Shown piece by piece: positions 26,595 to 34,280 of a stretch of DNA of 64,000 nucleotides. Position 1 is the stretch's first letter, and every line of letters starts with the position of its first letter. The stretch covers positions 1 to 64,000 of the forward strand of contig JAEWPX010000139.1 in the NCBI GenBank assembly GCA_023399375.1. The letters are read 5' to 3'. Position numbers and translations under genes: made by a program. The notes beneath the pieces are model-generated. The model saw nothing but the letters and a program-made list of their open reading frames with translations. It was not told where the DNA came from and did no database searches. Source of the stretch: Pseudomonadota bacterium (lineage in GTDB: Bacteria > Desulfobacterota > Desulfovibrionia > Desulfovibrionales > Desulfovibrionaceae).

Positions 26595-26795
26595 GGCGCG
26601 TCCCTGCATGTCGCAATGGGTTTGCCCCGGCCTGTCGTGTTCCGGGGAGGCACGCGTCCTCAACAATCGACCTTGAGGACCCTTTTTCAGGGGGATGGCC
26701 ATGGTGTTGAGGAGGAATGTCAGTTCGACCTTTGCCTAATCGGGATGTCGGGGGCGAAAGAAGCCATAGCCCTGTTTGAGTGTTCCGAAGGGGGC
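26595..26795. other. intergenic debris at the end of the FHA cluster
   Basis: No convincing gene or T-run terminator. Short frames here look like noise. The stretch leads into a decayed IS256 end. Confidence 0.4.
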
Positions 26796-26886
26796 CTTTA
26801 ACGAAATCTGCGTAATCCTCCACTACGGGGTGAAAGCTCCAGGAGGTTTTCATATTGATAAACCGTTACGCACTTTCTCGGAAGGC
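26796..26886 (+). mobile_element. decayed left end of an IS256 element
   Basis: Matches the left end and first codons of the element at 9164: both run GGCCT-TAACGAAA, then CCTCCACTA, then CCAGGAGGTTTTC, then a degraded version of the MLINRDELARKVLEGE start. Many substitutions show an old copy. It stops after about 90 bases, where a direct repeat begins. Confidence 0.65.
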
Positions 26887-26975
26887 GTTTGAGGAGAGAC
26901 CCCCTGCCTGGAGGGCCGCAGCGGTATGAAAAGCATCTGGGCTATAGCTTAACCTTGCCACAATCTGTCCAATCA
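26887..26975 (+). repeat. about 90-bp direct repeat, left copy
   Basis: Contains CTGCCTGGAGGGCCGCAGCG and GCATCTGGGCTATAGCTTAA. A similar stretch in the same orientation is at about 28098-28186. The two flank the IS256 transposase pseudogene. Confidence 0.6.
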
Positions 26976-27029
26976 GGGTCGCGTCCGTCAACGTGGTGTA
27001 AATTCCGGTGTGCTTGAGGTGGCAATCGA

Positions 27030-28092
27030 TCAGGCTGCCCTGGGTGGAATTTGGGCTGGCTGCGCCTCGTTGGGTTGGGTGTTGAGTTCGGCCATGGCCT
27101 CGACCTGCATGTAGCGGCTTTGCAGCTGCCACTCGTCGTTTTGCTCCAGCAAGATGGCCCCGATGAGCCGGATGATGGACTGCTCGTTGGGGAAGATGCC
27201 GACTACGTCCGCTCGCCGCTTCACCTCTTTGTTCAGCCTTTCCAGCGGATTGGTACTGTGCAGCTTGACCCGGTGCTGTGCCGGGAAGGCCATGTAGGCC
27301 AGCACGTCGTGCTCGGTTTCGTCCATGAAGCTGGCGAGTTTTGGCCATTTGCCGCGAAGCTGGTCAGCGACATGCCGCAGGTCTGGCTGGCGCTGGCCGC
27401 GTCTGGCTGCAAAAAGGCCTGACGTAGGGCGGCGGAAACCATGGCGTGCTGCAATTTAGGGACGCGAGCCAAGGCGTTTCGCATCCAGTGGACCCGGCAG
27501 CGCTGCCATGTGGCCCCGAACGTCTTGGCAATGGCGGCTTTGAGACCTTCATGGGCATCGGAAACGACCAGCTTCACACCGGTGAGGCCTCGACGAAGAA
27601 GGCCTTTGAGGAAAAAAGACCAGAACGGCTCAGCCTCGCTGGGGCCTATGTGCAGCCCCACGATTTCCCGGTGGCCTTCCGTGTTCGCCGCTACGGCGAT
27701 TATGACGGCAACGCTGACCACCCGGCCGCCTTCGCGCTGTTTGAGGTAGGTCGCGTCCAGCCACAAATAGGGCCATTCCCCGGCCAGCGGCCTGGAAAGG
27801 AAGGCATGGACTCGTTCATCAATGTCCTTGCACAGCTTGGACACTTGGGATTTCGAGATGCCGGAAAGTCCCATGGCCTGGACGAGATCGTCCACGCGCC
27901 GCGTCGATATGCCGCCGATCCAGGACTCCTGGATGACGGCCACCAAAGCGCGTTCGCTGGTCTTGCGCGGCTCCAGGAAGGGCGGAAAGTAGCTGCCCTG
28001 GCGCAGCTTGGGGATGCGCAGTTGCAGGGAGCCGACGCGGGTATCAAGGCTGCGGTCACGGTAGCCGTTGCGGTAGCTGACTCGCTCGGCGC
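27030..28092 (-). pseudogene. IS256-family transposase, truncated and frameshifted
   Basis: A second kind of mutator-type transposase, reading right to left. It begins mid-protein at SAERVSYRNGYRDRSLDTRV (about 28092), so about 60 N-terminal residues are lost. It continues through LWLDATYLKQREGG (first Asp) and VVSDAHEGLKAAI (second Asp). Near 27375 the frame shifts by one base. The reading then goes on in another frame: RHVADQLRGKWPKLASF, then HSTNPLERLNKEVKRRADVV (third acidic residue), to a stop at 27030. It is not active. Confidence 0.82.
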
Positions 28093-28097
28093 TTGAA

Positions 28098-28186
28098 GGT
28101 GTTTGAGGGAGAGAGCACCTGCCTGGAGGGCCTCAGCGGTATGAAAGCATCTGGGCTATAGCTTAACCTTGCCGCAAATCTGCCCA
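28098..28186 (+). repeat. about 90-bp direct repeat, right copy
   Basis: Second copy of the 26887-26975 repeat (shared CTGCCTGGAGGGC and GCATCTGGGCTATAGCTTAA blocks). It abuts the cut N-terminal edge of the transposase pseudogene. Confidence 0.6.
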
Positions 28187-28197
28187 ACCAGCCAGAA

Positions 28198-28351
28198 CTC
28201 ATAGGGACTCGAACCGCCATGTTAGGACAATTTTGTCCTTGCCGGACGAGGGTCAAACTGATAGGTCAAAATCAGAGAAAATCAGTATCAACTATTTTTG
28301 AAGTCTAAGCATATCAAGCTGTTGTCTCTTGCTATGAGGTCCGAGGGTGCA
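28198..28351 (+). repeat. conserved right-end sequence of island 1
   Basis: Closely similar over about 150 bases to 56088-56244: shared AACCGCCATGTT, GGTCAAAATC, CAACTATTTTTGAAGTCTAA and GAGGTCCGAGGGTGC blocks in the same order and spacing. Both copies run straight into the attachment core. It is best read as the right end of the integrating element. Confidence 0.75.
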
Positions 28352-28375
28352 GAGTCCCCCCTTCGGCACCATCTA
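28352..28375 (+). repeat. island attachment site, copy B
   Basis: Exact copy of the tRNA-Leu 3' end (GAGTCCCCCCTTCGGCACCA plus TCTA). The rest of the tRNA is absent, so this is a site remnant and not a tRNA gene. It marks the junction of two tandem islands. Confidence 0.8.
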
Positions 28376-28415
28376 TAGAGGGGGTACAGCTAACAAGCTG
28401 TAACCCCTTATTTTT

Positions 28416-28844
28416 TTGTCTTCAGGGTTACGGCAAGGCTTCAAGAAGCCCTGTAATTTGGCCAAAGTAGCAAAAAGGATCAAACTGCTGGGGCAAACAT
28501 GCCGGACGCCGGCGTGGGCCATAGCCATGTCACCAACTTGCCAGTCGCTCCAAGGCCGAAGGGAAGCACTCTCGCCCCCACAGGCATCAAAAGACGTTGT
28601 TACCGGATCGTCACGCCAGGAAGCGCTATCCCTTAAGCGCACCTCTCCCAGCTATCTTTACCTCAAAGGGAATCTCTTTTATTTTCGCTACGCTTTTCCC
28701 AAGGTCTATCGTGATCGCCTGGGGCATGCTGAAATTCGGATGAGTTTGGAAACTGGCTCTGTACGTGAAGCAAGGGTGCGGGCTGTGTCCTTGTATTCCA
28801 CACTGCATGTGCTTTTAGAAAGAGGGGTTAGAAGAAACTCCTAA
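28416..28844 (+). pseudogene. second copy of the island integrase, N-terminal fragment
   Basis: About 142 codons nearly identical to the integrase at 4703 up to SVREARVRAVS, then drifting and ending early (ERGVRRNS then stop). The terminator hairpin before it (28378-28420) is also duplicated. It keeps the arm domain only. This is the left end of island 2. Confidence 0.82.
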
Positions 28845-28990
28845 AAGGAGTGCTTGGTGCCACCATCATCACAAGGAAAGGTCGCAGGGAAAGAGAGTCT
28901 ATGTCCAGGCTGGTTGGCGGTCGGGCGGACGCGACGCCGGCGAAACCGGCCTATGCCCGGCGTAGCGACGTAAGAAGCCCCAATGGAGTC

Positions 28991-29019
28991 TTGACACGAA
29001 AAACACCATTATTCATGAT
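28991..29019 (+). promoter_or_regulatory. probable sigma-70 promoter of the liv operon
   Basis: A perfect TTGACA (28991-28996), a 17-base spacer and CATGAT (29014-29019; four of six consensus bases) lie 60 bases before the livK start. Confidence 0.55.
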
Positions 29020-29078
29020 TTTGTTTTTTGAAAATGAAGGGTTTTCGATTCGCGCCAACCGTCTGGCCCGGAGGCACC

Positions 29079-30260
29079 ATGAAGTATATCGTGACAGCAC
29101 TGTTCCTGGTTTTATGCGGCATAGCCCCGGTAAAGGCCGAGACGGTCGCCACCCCGATCCCCATCGGCATCGCTGTGGCCCAAACCAGCAATGTCGCCCT
29201 TTTCGGACAGGAGCAGGTCAACGGCGCCAAGATCGCCGAGCAGCTCATCAATGCCGCCGGCGGCATCGACAGCGCGAAGATCACCCTGGTCTTCCAGGAC
29301 ACCGGCGGCGACGAGGCCGGAGCCGTCAACGCCTTCCAGAACCTCATCAACCGCGACAAGGTCGTGGCCATCATCGGGCCCACCTTGTCCCAGCAGGCCT
29401 TCGCCGCCGATCCCCTGGCCAACCAGGCCAAGGTCCCGGTCGTCGCCCCGTCCAACACGGCCAAGGGTATCCCCCAGATCGGGCCCTTCGTGTCCCGGGT
29501 GTCGGCGCCCATGACCCAGGTCGCGCCCCATTCCCTCAAGCAGGCCTTGCGGCAAAACCCCAACATCAAACGGGTGGCCGTGCTCTATGCCCAAAACGAC
29601 GCCTTCTCGGCCTCCGAGACAGAGGTTTTCCAGCAAGCCGTCAAGGACCTGGGTCTGGAAACCGTCACGGTGCAGAAGTTCCAGACCACGGACACCGATT
29701 TCACCACCCAGGTGAGCACGGTGCTCGGGGCCAACGTCGACATGGTCGTCATCTCGGGCCTGGCCGCCGATTCCGGCAACCTGGTCAAGCAGCTGCGCCA
29801 GCTCGGTTACAAGGGGCAAATCGTCGGAGGCAACGGGCTCAATTCCCCGAACATGTTTCCGGTGTGCGGCGCGCTTTGCGCCGATACGCTTGTGGCCCAG
29901 GCCTACAGTCCGGCCGCCGTGGAGGGGAACCCGGCCAACAAGGCCTTCGTGGAGGCCTTCGAGCAGGCTTACAAGAAGGCTCCGGCCCAGTTCTCGGCCC
30001 AGGCCTATGCGGCTGTGCAGGTCGTGGCCGAGGCCCTGGCCAAGGTGGAAAAGCAGACCGGCAAGAAGATTTCCTCGTTCGAACTTCCGGAACTACGCGA
30101 GGCCGTCAACGCCGCCCTGCGCACCGGAACGACGCTCACGCCTATCGGTGAGATCGGCATCCTGCCTTCCGGCGAGATCGCGCAGAAGGATTTCTACGTC
30201 TCCAAAATCGTCATGCAGCCCGACGGGAAGACAGGCGCTTTCGTCCTGGTCACCGAATAG
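29079..30260 (+). CDS. livK: branched-chain amino acid ABC transporter, substrate-binding protein
   Basis: Periplasmic binding protein of 393 aa in the Leu/Ile/Val-binding family (Peripla_BP_6). The signal peptide (MKYIVTALFLVLCGIAPVKA) is cut before ETVATPIP. Family motifs: GIAVAQTSNVALFGQEQVNG, VVAIIGPTLSQQAFA, GNGLNSPNMF. I take the ATG at 29079 because GGAGG lies before it; an in-frame upstream start at 29028 would bury the signal peptide. The ligand may be a branched-chain amino acid or an amide/short peptide. It heads a five-gene operon. Confidence 0.9.
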   Translation: MKYIVTALFLVLCGIAPVKAETVATPIPIGIAVAQTSNVALFGQEQVNGAKIAEQLINAAGGIDSAKITLVFQDTGGDEAGAVNAFQNLINRDKVVAIIGPTLSQQAFAADPLANQAKVPVVAPSNTAKGIPQIGPFVSRVSAPMTQVAPHSLKQALRQNPNIKRVAVLYAQNDAFSASETEVFQQAVKDLGLETVTVQKFQTTDTDFTTQVSTVLGANVDMVVISGLAADSGNLVKQLRQLGYKGQIVGGNGLNSPNMFPVCGALCADTLVAQAYSPAAVEGNPANKAFVEAFEQAYKKAPAQFSAQAYAAVQVVAEALAKVEKQTGKKISSFELPELREAVNAALRTGTTLTPIGEIGILPSGEIAQKDFYVSKIVMQPDGKTGAFVLVTE

Positions 30261-30279
30261 ATCCGAAGGTCTCGGTCGG

Positions 30280-30298
30280 CCGGGAGCAGCGCTCCCGG
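30280..30298 (+). promoter_or_regulatory. hairpin between livK and livH
   Basis: CCGGGAGC and GCTCCCGG pair around AGC, with GGTCGGC flanks on both sides. In ABC operons a hairpin after the binding-protein gene often protects that mRNA and lowers permease expression; this role is inferred. Confidence 0.5.
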
Positions 30299-30321
30299 TC
30301 GGCCGAAGTGTTGGTGCTCCC

Positions 30322-31272
30322 ATGGATTTCGCCTGGCTTGTGCAAAGTCTCCTCAATGGCCTGAGCATCGGCTCGGTTTATGCTGTCTTCGCCTTGGGCT
30401 ACACCCTGGTTTTTTCCATCCTCGGCATCATCAATTTCGCTCACGGCGCGGTCTTCACCCTGGGGGCCTACCTCACCTATGCCCTGACCGTGGGCCGCTT
30501 CGGCATCAACGGCCTGCTCTCCGGCGTCACCCTGCCCGTGACCTTGCCATTTTTCCCGGCTCTGGTCGTGGGGGCGCTGCTGTCGGGCCTGGCCGGCATG
30601 GCCGTGGAGCAGCTGGCCTTCCGGCCGCTTCGCCGCCGCGGGGCCGATCCGTTGCTGGCCCTGGTCAGCAGCCTGGGCGTGGCGCTGATCATCGTCAACT
30701 GTATCCAGTACCTGGTCGGCGCGGAGATCTATTCCTTTCCGGCCGACATCTTCGGCGGCCTGCCCATGGCCGTCATCTTTCCCGTGGGCGGCCGGCCCGT
30801 GGCCGTGCGCACCGTGCAGATCATCATCATCGCCGCCTGCCTGGTCATGCTGCTCGGCCTTTGGTGGTGCATCCACCGCACCCGGACCGGCAAGGCGCTT
30901 TTGGCCACGGCCGAAAACGCCGACACGGCCAGCCTGCTCGGCATCGGCGTCAACCATTTCATCCGTGGCACGTTTTTCTTCTCGGGCCTGCTCGGCGGGT
31001 TGTCCGGGACGCTTATCGGGGCGTCCTTCGGCCTGGCCGGTCCCTATTTCGGCGTGGCCTACGGCCTCAAGGGCTTGGCCGTCATGGTGCTGGGAGGGCT
31101 TGGCAGTATTCCGGGGGCGGTGGTCGGCGGCTTCGTCATCGGCCTTGGCGAAGCCTTTTTGCCGGCGGACATGAGTTCATGCAAGGAAGCCGTGGCCTTC
31201 GTCCTGCTGTTCGCCATTTTGTTGATACGCCCCCAGGGACTGCTGGGGGGCAGCCTGGAACAGAAGGTCTGA
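30322..31272 (+). CDS. livH: branched-chain amino acid ABC transporter permease LivH
   Basis: A 316-aa inner-membrane permease with about eight helices. The family start LLNGLSIGSVYAVFALGYTL and the motif IINFAHGAVFTLGAY are clear, as is the later GLGSIPGAVVGGFVIGL segment that contacts the ATPase. ATG at 30322 follows livK by 61 bases that include the hairpin. It would pair with LivM to form the channel. Confidence 0.92.
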   Translation: MDFAWLVQSLLNGLSIGSVYAVFALGYTLVFSILGIINFAHGAVFTLGAYLTYALTVGRFGINGLLSGVTLPVTLPFFPALVVGALLSGLAGMAVEQLAFRPLRRRGADPLLALVSSLGVALIIVNCIQYLVGAEIYSFPADIFGGLPMAVIFPVGGRPVAVRTVQIIIIAACLVMLLGLWWCIHRTRTGKALLATAENADTASLLGIGVNHFIRGTFFFSGLLGGLSGTLIGASFGLAGPYFGVAYGLKGLAVMVLGGLGSIPGAVVGGFVIGLGEAFLPADMSSCKEAVAFVLLFAILLIRPQGLLGGSLEQKV

Positions 31273-31275
31273 ACC

Positions 31276-32175
31276 ATGGGTGTGTTGGAGAATTACGGGT
31301 TCCTGTTGGTCACCATCATCCAGCAGGCGCTTTTGGGCCTGAGCCTCTATCTGCCGCTCATGGCCGGCCAGCTGTCCCTGGCCAGCCTCGGGTTTTATTC
31401 GCTTGGCGGCTACGTGGCGGCCATCATGGGCACCCATCCCTGGTTCGCCCCCTGGCGCGCCTGCCTGGGCTTTCTGCTCTATCCCGTGGAATGGCTGCTG
31501 GCCCTGGTCCTCGGTGTTGTTCTCGGCCTGGCCGTGGGCTATCCGGCCCTGCGCCTGCGGGGCATCTACCTGGCCCTGGCCACCATCGCCTTTGTCCAGG
31601 TGGTAGGCGTGGCCGTGCTCAACCTGCCCATTGCCGGCGGGGCCGTGGGCATCTTCGGTATTCCCCAGCCCTTTGTGACTCACTTGGATTATTTGTGGTT
31701 TTTCGGCCCGCTGTTCGTGCTGGCCATGCTCCTGGTCCACCGTCTGGGCACGGTGGGTCGGGGCCTGTCGCTTTTCGCCATCCGCGAGGACGAGCTGGCC
31801 GCCGGGGCCATGGGCGTGGCCACCACTCGCAACAAGGTCATGGCCTTTGTCCTGGGCTGCGCCCTGGCCACCGTGACCGGGGCCATGTCCGCCCCCTTCC
31901 TCAACACTTGGAACGCCCGGCAGGGCACCTTCGACGCCTCGGTGACCTGCCTGGCCTACGTGCTCATCGGCGGCTCGCGTTCCATCTGGGGGCCACTTTG
32001 CGGGGCGGCCTTGCTGGTGGGGCTGCCCGAGCTGCTGCGGCCGTTGCAGGACTCGCGCATGATTCTAAACGGCTTGGTGCTGGTCATCGCCTGCGTCTAC
32101 CTGCCCCGGGGCATCATGGGCGCCCTGGCCGAGCTGGGAAAACGGCTGCGCCCGGGCCGAAGCGAAGCGGCATGA
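31276..32175 (+). CDS. livM: branched-chain amino acid ABC transporter permease LivM
   Basis: A 299-aa membrane protein, second permease subunit. It shows LASLGFYSLGGYVAAIMG, LRLRGIYLALATIAFVQVV, and the ATPase-contact region FAIREDELAAGAMGVATTRNK followed by LIGGSRSIWGPLCGAALLVG. It begins three bases after the livH stop, and its own stop overlaps the livG start (ATGA). Confidence 0.92.
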   Translation: MGVLENYGFLLVTIIQQALLGLSLYLPLMAGQLSLASLGFYSLGGYVAAIMGTHPWFAPWRACLGFLLYPVEWLLALVLGVVLGLAVGYPALRLRGIYLALATIAFVQVVGVAVLNLPIAGGAVGIFGIPQPFVTHLDYLWFFGPLFVLAMLLVHRLGTVGRGLSLFAIREDELAAGAMGVATTRNKVMAFVLGCALATVTGAMSAPFLNTWNARQGTFDASVTCLAYVLIGGSRSIWGPLCGAALLVGLPELLRPLQDSRMILNGLVLVIACVYLPRGIMGALAELGKRLRPGRSEAA

Positions 32176-32951
32176 GCGCGCTGCTTGTCGCCAAGGACCT
32201 GCGGCGCAGCTTCGGCGGGCTTATCGCCGTCTGCGACGTGTCCCTCGACGTGCGTCCGGGCGAGATCATGGGGCTTATTGGCCCCAATGGCGCTGGTAAG
32301 AGCACCTTTTTCAACATGCTCACCGGCCTGACCCGGCCGGAGTGCGGCACGGTCGCCTTCGACGGGCACGACATCACCCGGGCGCGCCCCGATACCATCG
32401 CCGCCCTGGGCCTGGCCCGCACCTTCCAGAATATCCGGCTCTTCGCGGGACTCTCGCTTTTGGACAACGTGCGCGTCGCTGGCCGCGTCAGGGCGCGCTC
32501 CGGGTTGTTCGGGGCGCTTCTGGGCATGCCGGGGAGCCGGCGCGAGGAGCGCGCCGTCACCGACCGGGCCTACGAACTGCTCGAGTTGGTGCATCTGGCC
32601 GACCGGGCCCATGACGTCGCATCCTCGCTGCCCTACGGCGACCGCAGGCGCCTGGAAATCGCCCGGGCCCTGGCGCTTTCGCCAAGGCTCCTGCTCCTCG
32701 ACGAGCCGGCCGCCGGGCTCAATCCGGCCGAGAAGGTGGGCATGGCCGCTTTCATCCGGGACATCCGGGAACGCTTCGACCTGACGGTTTTTCTCATCGA
32801 GCACAATGTCCCCATGGTCATGGGGCTGTGCGACCGTGTGATGGTGCTGCATTTCGGCATGGCCATCGCCCTGGGCACGCCCGAGGACGTGCAGCGCGAC
32901 CCGGACGTGATCGAGGCCTATCTCGGGGGAGGCGGGCATGGCCCTGCTTGA
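32172..32951 (+). CDS. livG: branched-chain amino acid ABC transporter ATPase LivG
   Basis: A 259-aa ATPase. Walker A GPNGAGKST near residue 40, the LivG-specific ARTFQNIRLF, signature region SLPYGDRRRLEIARAL (in place of LSGGQ, usual for LivG), Walker B LLLLDEPAAGLN and switch His in LIEHN. It overlaps livM by four bases and livF by 14, so the operon is tightly coupled. Longer upstream frames are shadows of livM. Confidence 0.93.
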   Translation: MSALLVAKDLRRSFGGLIAVCDVSLDVRPGEIMGLIGPNGAGKSTFFNMLTGLTRPECGTVAFDGHDITRARPDTIAALGLARTFQNIRLFAGLSLLDNVRVAGRVRARSGLFGALLGMPGSRREERAVTDRAYELLELVHLADRAHDVASSLPYGDRRRLEIARALALSPRLLLLDEPAAGLNPAEKVGMAAFIRDIRERFDLTVFLIEHNVPMVMGLCDRVMVLHFGMAIALGTPEDVQRDPDVIEAYLGGGGHGPA

Positions 32952-33645
32952 GGTCGCGGGACTGCGCGTGGATTACGGGGCGGTTGTCGCCGTGCGCGAC
33001 ATTTCCCTTCGTATCGGCCAGGGCGAGATCGTCACCCTCATCGGGGCCAACGGCGCGGGTAAGTCCACCATCCTGCGGGCCATATCCAGGCTCGTCGCTC
33101 CGCGCGCCGGCTCCATCCGCTTCGACGGCCGCGACGTTACGTCTCTGGCCCCAGAGGCCCTGGTGCGCCTGGGCATGGCTCATTGTCCCGAAGGCCGCCA
33201 GGTCTTGGCGCGCCTTAGCGTGGACGACAACCTGGAACTCGGGGCCTACGTGCGCAACGACCGCGCCGGCATCGCTGCGGACAAAAAACGCCTGTTCGAG
33301 GTCTTTCCGCGCCTGGCTGAACGCCAGCATCAACTGGCCGGCACCCTTTCCGGCGGCGAGCAGCAGATGCTGGCCATGGCCAGGGCGCTCATGAGCCGGC
33401 CAAGGCTGCTGCTCCTTGATGAACCGAGCCTGGGCTTGGCCCCATTGCTTGTTGGGGAAATCTTCGAGATCGTGGCCGGCCTTGGAGCCATGGGCACGAC
33501 CATCCTGCTTGTCGAGCAAAACGCCTGGCAGGCCATGCGGGTGGCGGCGCGCACCTACGTTGTGGAGGCCGGGACCATCGTGCTGTCCGGTCCGTCGGAA
33601 GATCTGCTGCATGATCCCCGCATCACCCGGGCCTACCTCGGTTAG
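32938..33645 (+). CDS. livF: branched-chain amino acid ABC transporter ATPase LivF
   Basis: A 235-aa ATPase, partner of LivG. Walker A GANGAGKST, HCPEGRQVLARLSVDDNL (typical LivF), signature LSGGEQQMLAMARAL, Walker B LLLLDEPSLGLAP, and LVEQNA with the switch Gln-Asn typical of LivF. Last gene of the operon; no clear terminator follows. Confidence 0.93.
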   Translation: MALLEVAGLRVDYGAVVAVRDISLRIGQGEIVTLIGANGAGKSTILRAISRLVAPRAGSIRFDGRDVTSLAPEALVRLGMAHCPEGRQVLARLSVDDNLELGAYVRNDRAGIAADKKRLFEVFPRLAERQHQLAGTLSGGEQQMLAMARALMSRPRLLLLDEPSLGLAPLLVGEIFEIVAGLGAMGTTILLVEQNAWQAMRVAARTYVVEAGTIVLSGPSEDLLHDPRITRAYLG

Positions 33646-34280
33646 GGCCGCGTCCCGAGAACATCCGGCCGCGTGTTTTCAACAACGGTCCTCGTGCCCG
33701 CAGTCCCCGGCAGCGGGAGGCGCAGGGTCCCGTCCGAGGACGATGTGACGTTGGTGGTGCTGTAAAAAGCAGAGCCATGTTCTTGCCGGCTGGGGATGTT
33801 CTTGCCTAGCGAGTCAAGAACAGAGGCTGCCCGGTTCGGCTCGCAGCCAAGCTTCCACGGCCATCGCAGGTTCCGAACCTTTCTCGGTCATTGCTCACGC
33901 TATTGCGTAAACAACAGGCTCCGTTGTGGGGTGAAGCCCTCAGGCAGGCGTCCGAAGTCGCCGCGATCTTCTGGGGTACGGCGGTGTGCTTCGATACTCA
34001 ATGGGCGGAAGATGGTTCCCCTGGGAAAAGAGCAGTGATATGGTGTGTCACAAGGCCGCATACCGGCCATCCGTTTGGCTGCGGCTAAGGATTGTTGCAC
34101 ATGTCAATATTACTTGGAGAATAAAATAGCTCCCGCAGGCTCGAAGAACCAATGCCGCATTATCTTGGCTCTTGGCTAGGTGTGAGGGTAATATGGCAAG
34201 AAGTAACCACTGGGAGTAATAACGGAAAAGCAATATTGATGGGATCCAGGCTCAAGTAGCCAAGACAAAACGCCCATACA
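33646..34280. other. 635-bp intergenic region
   Basis: No convincing gene. Short frames on both strands lack recognisable domains or good starts. It becomes AT-richer towards 34100-34280, which probably holds the promoter of the next sensor kinase. Confidence 0.4.

Noticed and set aside
28352..28375. A second tRNA-Leu gene
   Set aside because: Only the T-arm and acceptor end are present; upstream bases do not form D or anticodon arms.
33796..34100. Small genes on both strands after livF
   Set aside because: No start signals or domains; Arg/Ser-rich translations typical of noise in GC-rich DNA.
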